From JAHEAO01 sp041633555 (GTDB lineage: Bacteria > Pseudomonadota > Alphaproteobacteria > Rhodobacterales > Rhodobacteraceae), in NCBI GenBank assembly GCA_041633555.1, contig JBFKFZ010000012.1, forward strand, positions 8,709 through 72,708: a DNA stretch of 64,000 nucleotides, read 5' to 3'. A program made the position numbers and the translations under genes. Position 1 is the stretch's first letter; each line of letters opens with the position of its first letter. Below are positions 18,859-29,300 of the stretch, in pieces. The notes below the pieces were generated by a model. That model worked only from the letters and a program-made list of their open reading frames with translations. It was not told where the DNA came from and made no database searches.

Positions 18859-21363
18859 TCACCCGCATTTGGAATAGCCGCAATTGGCGCAGGTCATGCA
18901 GCCCTCGACCATCCGCATCTCGTAACTGCCGCAGGAGGAACAGGCCTTGCCCCGCGGCGCGGCGAGACCGCCTACCTCGGAGCGGGGATCGGTCTTCAGA
19001 CCCAGCCCCTCGCCCTCGATGAAACCGATGGTGATTAAATGCCGCTCGATCACCCCGCCGATGGCGGCGAGGATCGAGGGCACATACTTGCCCTGCATCC
19101 ACGCCCCGCCGCGCGGATCGAAGACGGCCTTCAACTCCTCGACCACGAAGGACACATCGCCGCCGCGCCGGAACACCGCCGAGATCATCCGCGTCAGCGC
19201 CACTGTCCAGGCGAAATGCTCCATGTTCTTGGAGTTGATGAAGACCTCGAAGGGCCGCCTGTGACCGCCGATGATGATATCATTAACGGTGATGTAGATC
19301 GCATGCTCGCTGTCGGGCCATTTCAGCTTGTAAGTATTGCCCTCAAGCTCCTGCGGCCGGTCGAGCGGCTCGGAAATGTAGATAACGTCGCCGTGGGGGT
19401 GCTGGGGTTCGGAGGCCGACTTGGCGACAATTTCGGCAGCAGCCTTGTTCCCAAAAAGGAGCCACCCGGGCTCAATACCAAACTTCTCGGCTACAGTTGC
19501 AGCTTGCTCAGCGGGCAAGTTGCGCTCGCCAGTCAGCCAGTTTGAATAACGAGTTTGCTGAATGCCGATTGCTTCTGCAGCCTCTTTCTGAGTCTTGTAA
19601 CCTGCTCTCTCCTGAGCCCATCTCAACCGCTCCGCAACCGTTTCGAGGGTAGGCAACGATTGCTCATCCGCTGCCACGCTCAACACCGACCCCGTCACGT
19701 CATTCGGCCGGTAGGTCGTGCAGCCCTTGCAGCCCGTGTCCCAGGCCTCCATGTAGACGTTCTTGAACGCCTCGAAGCTGATATCCTCGGGGCAGTTGAT
19801 GGTCTTGGAGATCGAGCTGTCCACCCATTTCTGCGCCGCCGCCTGCATCCGCACATGGTCAAAGGGCGGCAGGGTCTGGGCGTTCACGAAGTAATCCGGC
19901 AAGGCTGTATCGCCGAACTTGTCGCGCCACATCTGTACGGCGTAGTCGACGACCTCCTCCTCGGTCCGGCTGCCATCCTTCTGCAGCACTTTCCGGGTAT
20001 AGGCATAGGCAAAGACCGGCTCGATGCCCGACGACACGTTGCCTGCGTAAAGACTGATCGTGCCCGTCGGCGCGATCGAGGTCAGCAGCGCGTTGCGGAT
20101 GCCGTGCTTTTCCACCGCCGCGCGCACATCCTCGTCCATCTGCCGCATGTTGCCCGAAGCCAGATACCCCTTGGCATCGAAAAGCGGGAAGGCGCCCTTT
20201 TCCTTCGCCAGATCGACGCTCGCCAGATAGGACGACCGCGCGATCGCCTTCATCCATTCCTCGGTCTGCGCCGCCGCTTCCGCAGAGCCGTAGCGCAGGC
20301 CCAGCATCAGCAGCGCATCAGCCAACCCCGTGACCCCCAGCCCGATGCGGCGCTTGTTCTTCGCCTCTTCGGCCTGCTGCGGCAGCGGGAAGCGCGACGC
20401 ATCGACGACGTTGTCCATCATCCGGATCGCCAGTCGCACCAACTCATCCAGCGCCTTGGCGTCGAGATGCGCGCCCGGCTCGAACGGCTCCGAAACCAGC
20501 CGCGCGAGGTTGACCGAGCCCAGCAGGCAGGCCCCATAGGGCGGCAGTGGTTGCTCGCCGCAGGGATTGGTCGCGGCGATGGTTTCGGCATAGGCGAGGT
20601 TGTTCATCTGGTTGATGCGGTCGATGAAGATCACGCCGGGCTCGGCATAGTCGTAGGTCGAGCGCATGATCCGGTTCCACAGATCCCGCGCCTCGACCGT
20701 GTGATAGACCTTGCCGTCAAAGACCAGATCCCAGGACTTGCCGGCCTTCACCGCCTCCATGAAGGCATCGGTGACCAAAACCGAGACATTGAAGTTCCTC
20801 AGGCGGGCCGCGTCGGACTTGGCGGTGATGAAATCCTGGATGTCGGGATGATCGCAGCGCATCGTCGCCATCATCGCCCCCCGCCGCGAGCCCGCCGACA
20901 TGATCGTGCGGCACATCGCGTCCCAGACATCCATGAAGGAAAGCGGCCCCGAAGCATCCGCCGCCACGCCCTTCACATCCGCACCCTTGGGCCGGATGGT
21001 CGAGAAATCGTAACCGATGCCGCCGCCCTGCTGCATGGTCAGCGCCGCCTCTTTCAGCGCGTCGAAAATCCCGGCGAGGCTGTCGGGGATCGTGCCCATG
21101 ACGAAGCAGTTGAACAGGGTCACCGACCGGTTGGTGCCCGCGCCCGCGGTGATCCGGCCCGCCGGGAGATATTTGAAATCCTCAAGCGCGCCGTAGAACC
21201 TGTCCTCCCAGGCCGCAGGATCCTTTTCGACCGTCGCCAGCGACCGCGCGATCCGCCGCCAGCTGTCCTCGACAGTCCGGTCCACAGCCGTGCCATCCGC
21301 TTCCTTCAGGCGATACTTCATGTCCCAGATCTGTTCGGCGATGGGGGCGGAGAATCGGCTCAT
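18859..21363 (-). CDS. nrdJ: Adenosylcobalamin-dependent ribonucleotide reductase with an internal HTH domain
   Basis: An 834-residue class II ribonucleotide reductase that makes deoxyribonucleotides using a B12-derived radical. Family features: VTLFNCFVMGTIPDS (Cys86), QQGGGIGYDFSTIRPKG, the active-site ATNPCGEQPLPPYG (Asn, Cys268, Glu), and a Cys-rich tail CSSCGSYEMRMVEGCMTCANCGYSKCG. Residues 574-638 form a complete XRE-like helix-turn-helix (TQKEAAEAIGIQQTRYSNWL, ending FGIEPGWLLFG) encoded by lower-GC DNA. It occupies the linker between the catalytic barrel and the C-terminal domain, and the protein is about 85 residues longer than I expect. The frame is unbroken. Confidence 0.93.
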   Translation of the reverse strand: MSRFSAPIAEQIWDMKYRLKEADGTAVDRTVEDSWRRIARSLATVEKDPAAWEDRFYGALEDFKYLPAGRITAGAGTNRSVTLFNCFVMGTIPDSLAGIFDALKEAALTMQQGGGIGYDFSTIRPKGADVKGVAADASGPLSFMDVWDAMCRTIMSAGSRRGAMMATMRCDHPDIQDFITAKSDAARLRNFNVSVLVTDAFMEAVKAGKSWDLVFDGKVYHTVEARDLWNRIMRSTYDYAEPGVIFIDRINQMNNLAYAETIAATNPCGEQPLPPYGACLLGSVNLARLVSEPFEPGAHLDAKALDELVRLAIRMMDNVVDASRFPLPQQAEEAKNKRRIGLGVTGLADALLMLGLRYGSAEAAAQTEEWMKAIARSSYLASVDLAKEKGAFPLFDAKGYLASGNMRQMDEDVRAAVEKHGIRNALLTSIAPTGTISLYAGNVSSGIEPVFAYAYTRKVLQKDGSRTEEEVVDYAVQMWRDKFGDTALPDYFVNAQTLPPFDHVRMQAAAQKWVDSSISKTINCPEDISFEAFKNVYMEAWDTGCKGCTTYRPNDVTGSVLSVAADEQSLPTLETVAERLRWAQERAGYKTQKEAAEAIGIQQTRYSNWLTGERNLPAEQAATVAEKFGIEPGWLLFGNKAAAEIVAKSASEPQHPHGDVIYISEPLDRPQELEGNTYKLKWPDSEHAIYITVNDIIIGGHRRPFEVFINSKNMEHFAWTVALTRMISAVFRRGGDVSFVVEELKAVFDPRGGAWMQGKYVPSILAAIGGVIERHLITIGFIEGEGLGLKTDPRSEVGGLAAPRGKACSSCGSYEMRMVEGCMTCANCGYSKCG

Positions 21364-21481
21364 GCAGGTCTATCCAGTTCGAGTGTTGGCATTGTTGGAA
21401 CGCCCGACGATAGGTGGGCTTTGTGCCCCGGTCAACTTGCGACTCACGTCAAACGGGCTATTCTTAGGGCGGTGGTGTATT

Positions 21482-21495
21482 CTACATCTTGTGGG
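21482..21495 (-). promoter_or_regulatory. Possible NrdR-like box in the nrdJ upstream region
   Basis: On the minus strand CCCACAAGATGTAG resembles the first part of alphaproteobacterial NrdR boxes (CACAAGATATAG-like). It is 119 bases upstream of nrdJ; a second box at regular spacing is not clear, so the call is weak. Confidence 0.3.
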
Positions 21496-21535
21496 TGCAT
21501 CTGTAAATGCAGCGAGGTCTGGTAAGGATCATCCG

Positions 21536-21964
21536 ATGGACCATGTGAACCTATTGAAGCTCTGCGTCGGCATCGACAGCGTCGAGGAACTGGTGCAATG
21601 GCGGCGGACGCATCCCTCGCCGCTGCCGGGTGGCGCGCATCGCCATGTCACCCGGATGTGGCCGCGACGGGAAGAGGAACTGCTGATGGGCGGTTCGCTC
21701 TACTGGGTGATCAAGGGCGCGATCCTCTGCCGCCAGCGCATTTTCCGGCTCGACAAGGTCGAGGGCAAGGACGGCATCCTGCGCTGCGGCATCGTCATGG
21801 ACCCCGAGATCATCCGCACCGAAGCCGCACCCCGCCGCCCGTTCCAGGGCTGGCGCTATCTGACCCCCGATGATGCCCCGCGCGACTTGCGCCAGTCCCG
21901 CGAAAGCGAATCGACGCTGCCGACCGAACTCAGCCAGGCGCTCGCGGATATCGGCGTGCGCTGA
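21536..21964 (+). CDS. DUF1489-family protein
   Basis: A 142-residue protein from ATG 21536, with AAGGA 9 bases upstream. MDHVNLLKLCVGIDSVEELVQW and LLMGGSLYWVIKGAILCRQ are the landmarks of DUF1489, a small alphaproteobacterial family with no known function; Asp/Arg residues in RPFQGWRYL suggest a nucleic-acid-like surface but this is speculative. Divergent from nrdJ. Confidence 0.88.
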   Translation: MDHVNLLKLCVGIDSVEELVQWRRTHPSPLPGGAHRHVTRMWPRREEELLMGGSLYWVIKGAILCRQRIFRLDKVEGKDGILRCGIVMDPEIIRTEAAPRRPFQGWRYLTPDDAPRDLRQSRESESTLPTELSQALADIGVR

Positions 21965-21967
21965 CAG

Positions 21968-22582
21968 CTAGAGGATTGGCGCCAGCCGGTCGGCAAGTGC
22001 CGCATGGCCGTTCTCGAGGAAGTGATGCACGTGCCAGCCGCAGGCCTCGGCGGCCGCGACATTTTCGGGATAATCATCGACCAGCATGATCTCGTGCGGC
22101 TCCAGCCCGAGCGCCGCCTCGATATGCCGGAAATAGCCCGGATCGGGCTTTGCCACCCGCATCCGGCCCGAAGAGAAGATCGCATCGACGTGCCGGGAAA
22201 ACCCCATCTCGGTCTCGATGAAGGTGGTGCGGCGATGTTCGTTGTTGGTAGCAATGACCTGGACCAGCCCGGCACGCCGAACCTTGCCGAGCAGCCCCAG
22301 CATGTCGACGCAGGGCTTGGCATCGGCTTGAAACCAGAATCGCAGGATCTCCTCGACATCGCCGTCATAGCCGACATGCGCCTGCCAGTCGCGCAGATGG
22401 TCGAGCACGTCCTTCTCGCCGCGCATCACCGCCCAGAAATCTCCGAAAACCTTCTGCGCAAAAAGGGCCGCGTCGATGCCGAAAGCCTCGCCCAGCCGGT
22501 CCTGCCAGACGAACCGGCCATTCTCGATCCCGCGGTTCAGGACGCCGTCGAAATCCCAGGCGATGCAGCGGATACGGTGCAT
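21968..22582 (-). CDS. HAD-superfamily hydrolase
   Basis: A 204-residue HAD phosphatase. Motif I is WDFDGVLN (Asp nucleophile and Asp acid/base), and motif IV is MLVDDYPENVAAAEACG. The cap insert (DALFAQ... to FWFQADAKP) is alpha-helical as in subfamily IA. Substrate cannot be deduced. It is downstream of hisG with a 16-base gap and may belong to the hisS operon. Confidence 0.88.
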   Translation of the reverse strand: MHRIRCIAWDFDGVLNRGIENGRFVWQDRLGEAFGIDAALFAQKVFGDFWAVMRGEKDVLDHLRDWQAHVGYDGDVEEILRFWFQADAKPCVDMLGLLGKVRRAGLVQVIATNNEHRRTTFIETEMGFSRHVDAIFSSGRMRVAKPDPGYFRHIEAALGLEPHEIMLVDDYPENVAAAEACGWHVHHFLENGHAALADRLAPIL

Positions 22583-22598
22583 GGCGTGGCCCCTTTCC

Positions 22599-23294
22599 TC
22601 AAGCCAGTTGCAGCTTTTCCCTCAAGGCCTGACATATCGCGCGATCCGCGTCCGACCAGTCGGCATTGCGCGACCGGTAGAGAACTGCCTGCGATTTCAG
22701 GATCAGCCCGTCGCTCAGCAGCTTCAGGTGATTGGCCCGCAGGGTTTCGCCGGTCGAGGTGATGTCGGCGATCGCTTCGGCGGCCTCGTTCTTGACCGTG
22801 CCTTCCGTCGCGCCCTGGCTGTCGACCAGCTGGTAATCGGCAACCCCATTGTCGCGCAGAAAGTCGCGGACCAGCCGGTGGTACTTTGTCGCGATGCGCA
22901 GCCGGAAGCCGTGCCGCGCGCGGAACTGCGCCGCCGCGGCATCGAGGTCATCGAGCGTATCGACATCGACCCAGGCGACCGGCACCGCCAGCACCAGGTC
23001 GGCCGCTCCGAAACCGAGCTCGGCCAGCGGTTCGACCTGCTGATCCCAGACCGCGATCTTGTCCTGCACCACATCCGCGCCGGTCACGCCCAGATGGATG
23101 CGGCCCGCCGCCAGTTCCTTGGGGATCTCGCCCGCCGCCATCAGCACCAGTTCGACACCCTCGACGCCCTCGACCGCGGCGGCATATTCCCGGTTCGATC
23201 CGGTCAGGCGCAAGCCAACGCCGCGCGCGCCGAACCAGTCAAAACACTTCTCCATCAGCCGGCCCTTCGAGGGCACCGCGAGCCTGACGCTCAT
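22599..23294 (-). CDS. hisG: ATP phosphoribosyltransferase, short form (catalytic)
   Basis: A 231-residue short HisG from ATG 23294, which overlaps the hisZ stop (ATGA). It performs the first step of histidine synthesis, joining ATP and PRPP. Visible are the LAVPSKGRLMEKCFDWF N terminus and the PRPP-binding loop around ADIT STGETLRANHL. The short form needs HisZ, encoded immediately upstream, for activity and feedback. Confidence 0.93.
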   Translation of the reverse strand: MSVRLAVPSKGRLMEKCFDWFGARGVGLRLTGSNREYAAAVEGVEGVELVLMAAGEIPKELAAGRIHLGVTGADVVQDKIAVWDQQVEPLAELGFGAADLVLAVPVAWVDVDTLDDLDAAAAQFRARHGFRLRIATKYHRLVRDFLRDNGVADYQLVDSQGATEGTVKNEAAEAIADITSTGETLRANHLKLLSDGLILKSQAVLYRSRNADWSDADRAICQALREKLQLA

Positions 23295-24379
23295 TGCCAC
23301 GCCCCCTGCAATTGCAGCGTCAGGCCGGGCCGGATCACCCCGCCGACAGCAGGGATCGAGCGGCCCTGCCCCAGCACCCGGGTCAGCGCGTCATAGCGCC
23401 CGCCGGTGGCGACGGGCGGCAGATCGGGGCGGCTGTCCGAGGAGAAACCGAACACGAAGCCATCGTAATATTCCATCGAGGTCCGGCCGTGGCTGGCCTC
23501 GAAATCCAGCTCGCCCACATCCATCCCAAGCCGGTCGAGCGCCTCCAAACGCCGCGCCATGCGGGCGACCGCATGGCCGATCGCGGGCAGGTCGACCGAA
23601 AGGTCACGCAGATGCTCCAGCGCGTCGGGCGATCTGGCGCGCAGCTTCAAGATGTCGTCGAGCAAATCGGCCTCGGTGCTACTGATCGGCGGTTCCGCCG
23701 CATCCTCGCGCAGGGCCAAAATCCGGTCTTCGATTTCGTCAAGGCTGCGCAGCCCGATCAACGGCGCGGCTCGGGCCAGCGGATCGGCGTCGGCCAAAAG
23801 GGCTGTCCGGGTTTCGGGAACGGCGCTGCGGCTGCCGAACCGGTCCAAAAGCGCGCGAAACCGCCGCGGCCGCCAGATGTGGCGCGACAGCGCCGCCTTG
23901 CGCCGGTCGGTCGTCGAAAGACCCTCGACCGCGGCCATCAGGATGCCGATATCGCCGGTGGTGGCGCGCAGGCCAAGCGGCGCGAGGATCCCTGCGAATA
24001 GCGCGAAGACCTCGGCATCGGCGGCTTCGGGATCGGCCCGGTCGAAGACCTCGTAGCCGACCTGCAGGTATTCGCTGGTGCTCCGCTCGGGCGTTTCCTG
24101 GCGGCGAAAGACCTCGCCGAGATAAGTATAGCGCGCCGGTTCCGCGCCGCTTTCCATATGCATCTGCACCACCGGCACGGTGAAGTCGGGGCGCAGCATC
24201 TGCTCGCCGCTCAAGGGGTCATGCGTGACGAAGGCGCGGGCGCGGATATCCTCGCCGTAAAGGTCCAGAAGCGTATCGGCAGGCTGCAGAATGTCGGTCT
24301 CGACCGCGACCGCCCCGGCAGCCAGAAACGCCGCCTGCAGCCGTTCGGCCTCGGCCCGCACCGCCGCCTTGGTTGTCAT
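23291..24379 (-). CDS. hisZ: ATP phosphoribosyltransferase regulatory subunit
   Basis: A 362-residue HisRS-like paralog without aminoacylation activity, from ATG 24379 overlapping the hisS stop by 4 bases. Class II synthetase motifs remain recognisable: RPDFTVPVVQMHM (motif 2-like) and the ending ATGGRYDALTRVLGQG. It forms a hetero-octamer with the short HisG and confers histidine inhibition. Operon hisS-hisZ-hisG with 4-base overlaps throughout. Confidence 0.93.
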   Translation of the reverse strand: MTTKAAVRAEAERLQAAFLAAGAVAVETDILQPADTLLDLYGEDIRARAFVTHDPLSGEQMLRPDFTVPVVQMHMESGAEPARYTYLGEVFRRQETPERSTSEYLQVGYEVFDRADPEAADAEVFALFAGILAPLGLRATTGDIGILMAAVEGLSTTDRRKAALSRHIWRPRRFRALLDRFGSRSAVPETRTALLADADPLARAAPLIGLRSLDEIEDRILALREDAAEPPISSTEADLLDDILKLRARSPDALEHLRDLSVDLPAIGHAVARMARRLEALDRLGMDVGELDFEASHGRTSMEYYDGFVFGFSSDSRPDLPPVATGGRYDALTRVLGQGRSIPAVGGVIRPGLTLQLQGAWQ

Positions 24380-25908
24380 TCGTTCCGGCCCGCCAGGATA
24401 CGGCGCACTTCCGCGACCAGATCGGCTCGGTTGACCTCGAACTGCGCGGGCTGCGATTTCCATTCCTCGTGCGTGGCATTGGCGGCAATCTTCGCACCCA
24501 GCACCAGATCCTTAATCTGCACGACGCCACGCGCCTTCTCGTCGCCGCCCTCGATCACCGCGACGGGCGCGTTGCGCTTGTCGGCGTATTTCAACTGGTT
24601 GCCGAAATTCTTCGGATTGCCCAGATACACCTCGGCCCGGATGCCCGCGTTGCGCAACTCCGCCGCCGTCGCCAGGTAATCCGCCATCCGGTCGCGGTCC
24701 ATGACGGTGACGACCACCGGCCCGGCCGACGTGCCCTCGAGCCGCCCCTTGGCCTGCAGAGCCGCCAGCAGCCGGTCGACACCGATCGAGATGCCTGTCG
24801 CCGGCACTTCCTGCCCGGTGAAGCGCTTGACGAGATCGTCATACCGCCCGCCCCCCGCGACGCTGCCGAACTGCCGGGGCCGCCCCTTCTCGTCGGTGAT
24901 CTCGAAGGTCAGCTCGGCCTCGAAAACCGGCCCGGTATAATAGCCGAGACCGCGCACGACCGAGGGATCGATGACGATGCGGTCTTGGCCGTAGCCTTGA
25001 ACGTCGAGAAATTGGGAGATCTGGCGTAGTTCCCCAATACCTTGGAAACCAATCTCAGAAGACCCAATAGCTTGATCCAGTTTCGCTAAAGTCTCGTCGG
25101 AAGTCGAGGATTGTGACGTCAAGAACGCAATCACCGGCTCGATTTGATATTCTTCCAATCCAACACCTTCAATAAAGGCACCGGAGGCATCAAGAAGTCC
25201 CTTGCCAAGCAGTTTCCGAACGCCGGCTTCGCCAACTTTGTCAAATTTATCAATGGTTCGAAGGATGTTGGCTTCGTTCTCACTTACGTGATCCCAATAC
25301 TCCGGCGGTCCATCTTCAGAACTGGTTGCCAAGCGCATGACATTATCTAGCACGCCGTTCAACACCTTCCGGTTATTCACCCGGACGATGTAATCGCCGC
25401 GCGGAATTCCCACTGCCTCCAGCGTGTCGCAAAGCATCGCGCAGATCTCGGCATCGGCGGCCACGCTCGCCGCGCCGACGGTATCCGCGTCGCACTGGTA
25501 GAACTGCCGGAACCGCCCCGGTCCCGGTTTCTCGTTGCGCCAGACCGGGCCCATCGCGTAGCGGCGATAGGGGGTCGGCAGGTCGTTGCGGTGCTGGGCA
25601 TAGACCCGCGCGAGCGGCGCCGTCAAGTCATAGCGCAAGGCCAGCCAGTCGCCGGGCTTTTCCCCCTCGGCATCCTCCTGCCAGGCGAAGACACCCGCGT
25701 TCGGGCGGTCGACGTCCGGAAGGAACTTGCCCAAAGCCTCGACCGTCTCGACGGCAGAGCTTTCCAGCGTGTCAAAGCCGTAGCGATGGTACACCTCGGC
25801 AATCTGGTCCAGCATGACCTTGCGCTCGGCCACTTCCGCGCCGAAATAGTCGCGGAAGCCCTTGGGCGTCTCGGCCTTGGGCCGCGGCTGCTTCTTGTCC
25901 TTCGCCAT
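24376..25908 (-). CDS. hisS: Histidyl-tRNA synthetase with a lower-GC internal segment
   Basis: A 510-residue class II synthetase from ATG 25908 (MAKDKKQPRPKAETPKGFRDYF). Class II landmarks are intact: LRYDLTAPLARV, GPVWRNEKPGPGRFRQFYQCD (motif 2), VRGLGYYTGPVFEAEL and SVAGGGRYDDLVKRF (motif 3), then the anticodon-binding domain. Residues about 181-300, encoded by 25009-25368, have roughly 45-52% GC and AT-ending codons, against far higher GC on both sides, without breaking the frame. Essential gene; the mosaic suggests a local exchange by recombination. Confidence 0.95.
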   Translation of the reverse strand: MAKDKKQPRPKAETPKGFRDYFGAEVAERKVMLDQIAEVYHRYGFDTLESSAVETVEALGKFLPDVDRPNAGVFAWQEDAEGEKPGDWLALRYDLTAPLARVYAQHRNDLPTPYRRYAMGPVWRNEKPGPGRFRQFYQCDADTVGAASVAADAEICAMLCDTLEAVGIPRGDYIVRVNNRKVLNGVLDNVMRLATSSEDGPPEYWDHVSENEANILRTIDKFDKVGEAGVRKLLGKGLLDASGAFIEGVGLEEYQIEPVIAFLTSQSSTSDETLAKLDQAIGSSEIGFQGIGELRQISQFLDVQGYGQDRIVIDPSVVRGLGYYTGPVFEAELTFEITDEKGRPRQFGSVAGGGRYDDLVKRFTGQEVPATGISIGVDRLLAALQAKGRLEGTSAGPVVVTVMDRDRMADYLATAAELRNAGIRAEVYLGNPKNFGNQLKYADKRNAPVAVIEGGDEKARGVVQIKDLVLGAKIAANATHEEWKSQPAQFEVNRADLVAEVRRILAGRNE

Positions 25909-25997
25909 CGGTCTTTCCATGAGGGGTCGGTTCGCGGGGCGGTCTAGCCGAAGGGCGTGAGGGGAGCAAGCCGACAGGCAGGGATCGGAGGACGGCG

Positions 25998-26204
25998 ATG
26001 GAAGACCGGATCACGCGGCTGGAAGAACAGGTGGCGCATCTGACGCGGGTGGCCGAGGATCTGTCGGACGTCATCGCCCGCCAGGAGGCCGATATCGCCC
26101 GGCTGACCCGGCGCCAGTCGATGCTGCTGCAGCGCGAGGCGGAACGCGAATTGCAGGAGGGCGGCTCCGTGCCGCTCGCCGACCAGCGCCCGCCGCACTG
26201 GTAA
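25998..26204 (+). CDS. SlyX-family protein
   Basis: A 68-residue coiled-coil protein, MEDRITRLEEQVAHLTRVAEDL, ending with the family-typical PPHW. SlyX proteins are short and of unclear function. Divergent from hisS. Confidence 0.87.
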   Translation: MEDRITRLEEQVAHLTRVAEDLSDVIARQEADIARLTRRQSMLLQREAERELQEGGSVPLADQRPPHW

Positions 26205-26331
26205 CGAGCAGCGCAGTGCTGACGCGCGCGGTGCCGACCCGACGGAAGGGCAGCCGCGGTTAATGGTGCCAAATCCGAAGAAGTTCTGAACTTAGCGCCG
26301 GCACTGACGAAATCTCCGCCGCGTCCGGGCC

Positions 26332-29300
26332 TCACATATCTTCGACCGCGACCACGCCGCCCAGCGACTTGATCGCCCCCTTGATTTGCGGATTGAGGGC
26401 GAATTCCGTCCCCGGCGTGATGTCATATTCAGCGCCGCTCGCCCGGTCGAAGACGCAGAAGGTGAGCGGCCCGCGGCTCCGCACCGTCTTGCCATCGGCT
26501 ATCCGGTCGAGCAGCGACTTGACGCTGAAAATGGCCGCTTCCTCATCGACGAAAACCTTCAGCCCCATCCCCGCGCCGCCCGCCGCGACGGCGTCGATCG
26601 GGGTGATGCCCCGGGCCAGCAGTTTCAGTTGTTCCGATTCCATCGTCGCCTCGACCGTCAGCACGACATTGGCACCGGTCTCCAGATGGTCGCGCGCCGC
26701 CTCCAGCGTGTCCGAGAAGACGGTGACCTCGTAAAGCCCGGTCGGGTCCGACAGCTGCACGAAGGCAAAGCGGTTGCCGCGCGCCGACTTGCGCTCCTGC
26801 CGGCCGCTGATCGCCCCGGCCATCTTGGCGACATGCGGGGCACGTTCCGCGGCCTCGGCCACCTCGGCCAGCGTCATTACGCCCTGCCGCTTCAGGGGGG
26901 CCATGTAGTCATCCAACGGATGGCCCGAAAGGTAGAAACCGACCGCTTTGTGCTCCTCGGCCAGGCGCTCGTTCGGCAGCCAGTCCTCAACCGGCGACAG
27001 CCGCGGCTCGGGCAGGTCGTCGCCGGCCTCGCCGAACAGCGACACCTGGCTGGAATTGCGCTGGTCATGGATCGCGGCCGAGTAATTCACCAAGGCATCG
27101 AGGCTGTCGAAGACCCGCCGCCGGTTCGGATCGAGCTGATCGAAGGCGCCGGACCGGGCCAACATCTCCATCGGCCGCTTGCCGACCCGCTTCAGATCCA
27201 CCCGCCGGGCGAAGTCGAAGAGCGTGACGAAGGGCTTATCGCCCCGCGCCTCGGTGATCAGCTTCATCGCCTCGCCGCCGACATTCTTCAGCGCCCCGAG
27301 CGCATAGACCACGCGGCCTTCGGAGACGCTGAACATCGCTTCCGAACGGTTCACGCAAGGCGGCACGATCTCGATCTCCAGCCCGCGCCGGACCTCCTCG
27401 GCATAGGTCGCCAGCTTGTCGGTCAGGTGGATATCGCAGTTCATCACCCCGGCCATGAACTCGACCGGATGGTTCGCCTTCAGCCAGCCGGTCTGGTAGC
27501 TGACCACAGCGTAAGCGGCGGCATGCGACTTGTTGAAGCCGTAATTGGCGAATTTCTCCAGAAGGTCGAAGACCTCGCTGGCCTTCTTCGCCTCGACGCC
27601 GTTGGCCTTGGCGCCCTCGACGAATTTCGGCCGCTCCTTGGCCATTTCCTCGGCGATCTTCTTGCCCATCGCCCGGCGCAACAGGTCCGCACCACCCAGC
27701 GTGTAGCCCGCCATCACCTGGGCGATCTCCATCACCTGTTCCTGGTAGACGATGATGCCTTGGGTCTCCTCGAGGATATGGTCGATCAGCGGGTGAATGG
27801 ACTCCAGCACGCGCAGCCCGTTCTTGACCTCGCAATAGGTCGGGATGTTCTCCATCGGGCCGGGCCGGTAGAGCGCCACCAAGGCCACGATATCCTCGAT
27901 GCATGTCGGCTTCATGCGCCTCAGCGCATCCATCATGCCCGAACTTTCCACCTGGAACACCGCGACCGTGCGCGCCGAGGCATAAAGCTCGTAGGTCTTC
28001 GCGTCATCGAGCGGGATCAGGTTGATGTCGATCTCGACGCCGCGCTGCTTCAAGAGGTCGATCGCGTTCTGGATCACCGTCAGCGTCTTGAGCCCCAGAA
28101 AGTCGAACTTCACCAGACCGGCAGCTTCCACCCATTTCATGTTGAACTGGGTCGCGGGCATGTCCGAGCGCGGATCCTGGTAAAGCGGCACCAGCTCGTC
28201 GAGCGGCCGGTCGCCGATCACCACGCCGGCAGCATGGGTCGAGGCGTTCCGCAAGAGCCCTTCCAACTGCATGCCGTATTTCAGCAGCCGGTCGACGACC
28301 TCTTCGTTCTTTGCCTCTTCGCGCAGGCGCGGCTCATCGGCCAGCGCCTTATCGATCGAAACCGGCTTGACGCCCTCGACCGGGATCATCTTCGACAGCC
28401 GGTCGACCTGGCCGTAGGGCATCTGCAAAACCCGGCCCACATCGCGCACCGCCGCCTTCGACAGAAGCGCACCGAAGGTGATGATCTGGGCCACCCGGTC
28501 GCGGCCGTATTTCTCCTGCACGTACTGGATCACCTCCTCGCGGCGATCCATGCAGAAGTCGATGTCGAAATCCGGCATCGAGACCCGCTCGGGGTTCAGG
28601 AACCGTTCGAAAAGCAAGGAGTAGCGCAAGGGATCGAGATCGGTGATGGTCAGCGCATAGGCGACCAGCGAACCCGCGCCCGACCCGCGCCCCGGCCCGA
28701 CCGGAATGTCGTGATCCTTGGCCCATTTGATGAAATCGGCGACGATCAGGAAATATCCCGGAAACCCCATCCCCTCGATGATCCCGAGCTCGAATTCCAG
28801 CCGCTTCTCGTAATCCTCGACGGGTGCCGCGGGTTCGATGATCGCCAGCCGATCCCTCAGCCCCTCGACCGCCTGACGGCGCAGTTCCTGCACCTCGTCA
28901 TCGGCGAATTTCGGCAGGATCGGTTCGCGCTTCCCGGCAGCAAAGGCGCAGCGGCGCGCGATCTCAACGGTGTTCTCGATGGCTTCCGGAAGATCGGCAA
29001 ACAGCGTCACCATCTCCTCGGGCGACTTGAAATAGTGCTGCGCGGTCAGCCGCCGCCGGGGTTCCTGCTGGTCGACATAGGCGCCTTGCGCGATGCAGAG
29101 AAGCGCGTCATGCGCCTCGTAAATTTCGGGCTTCGGGAAATAGACATCGTTGGTCGCGACCAGCGGCAGGTCCATCGCATAGGCCATTTCGACGAAACCG
29201 CGTTCGGTCAGCCGCTCGGCCTCGGGCTGGCCGGCCTCGCCGGGATGGCGCTGCAGCTCGACATAGAGCCTGCCGGGACAGATCCCCGCCAGCCGGCTCA

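Noticed and set aside
19555..21525. 656-codon plus-strand frame over nrdJ
   Set aside because: Shadow of nrdJ; Arg/His-rich with no motif.
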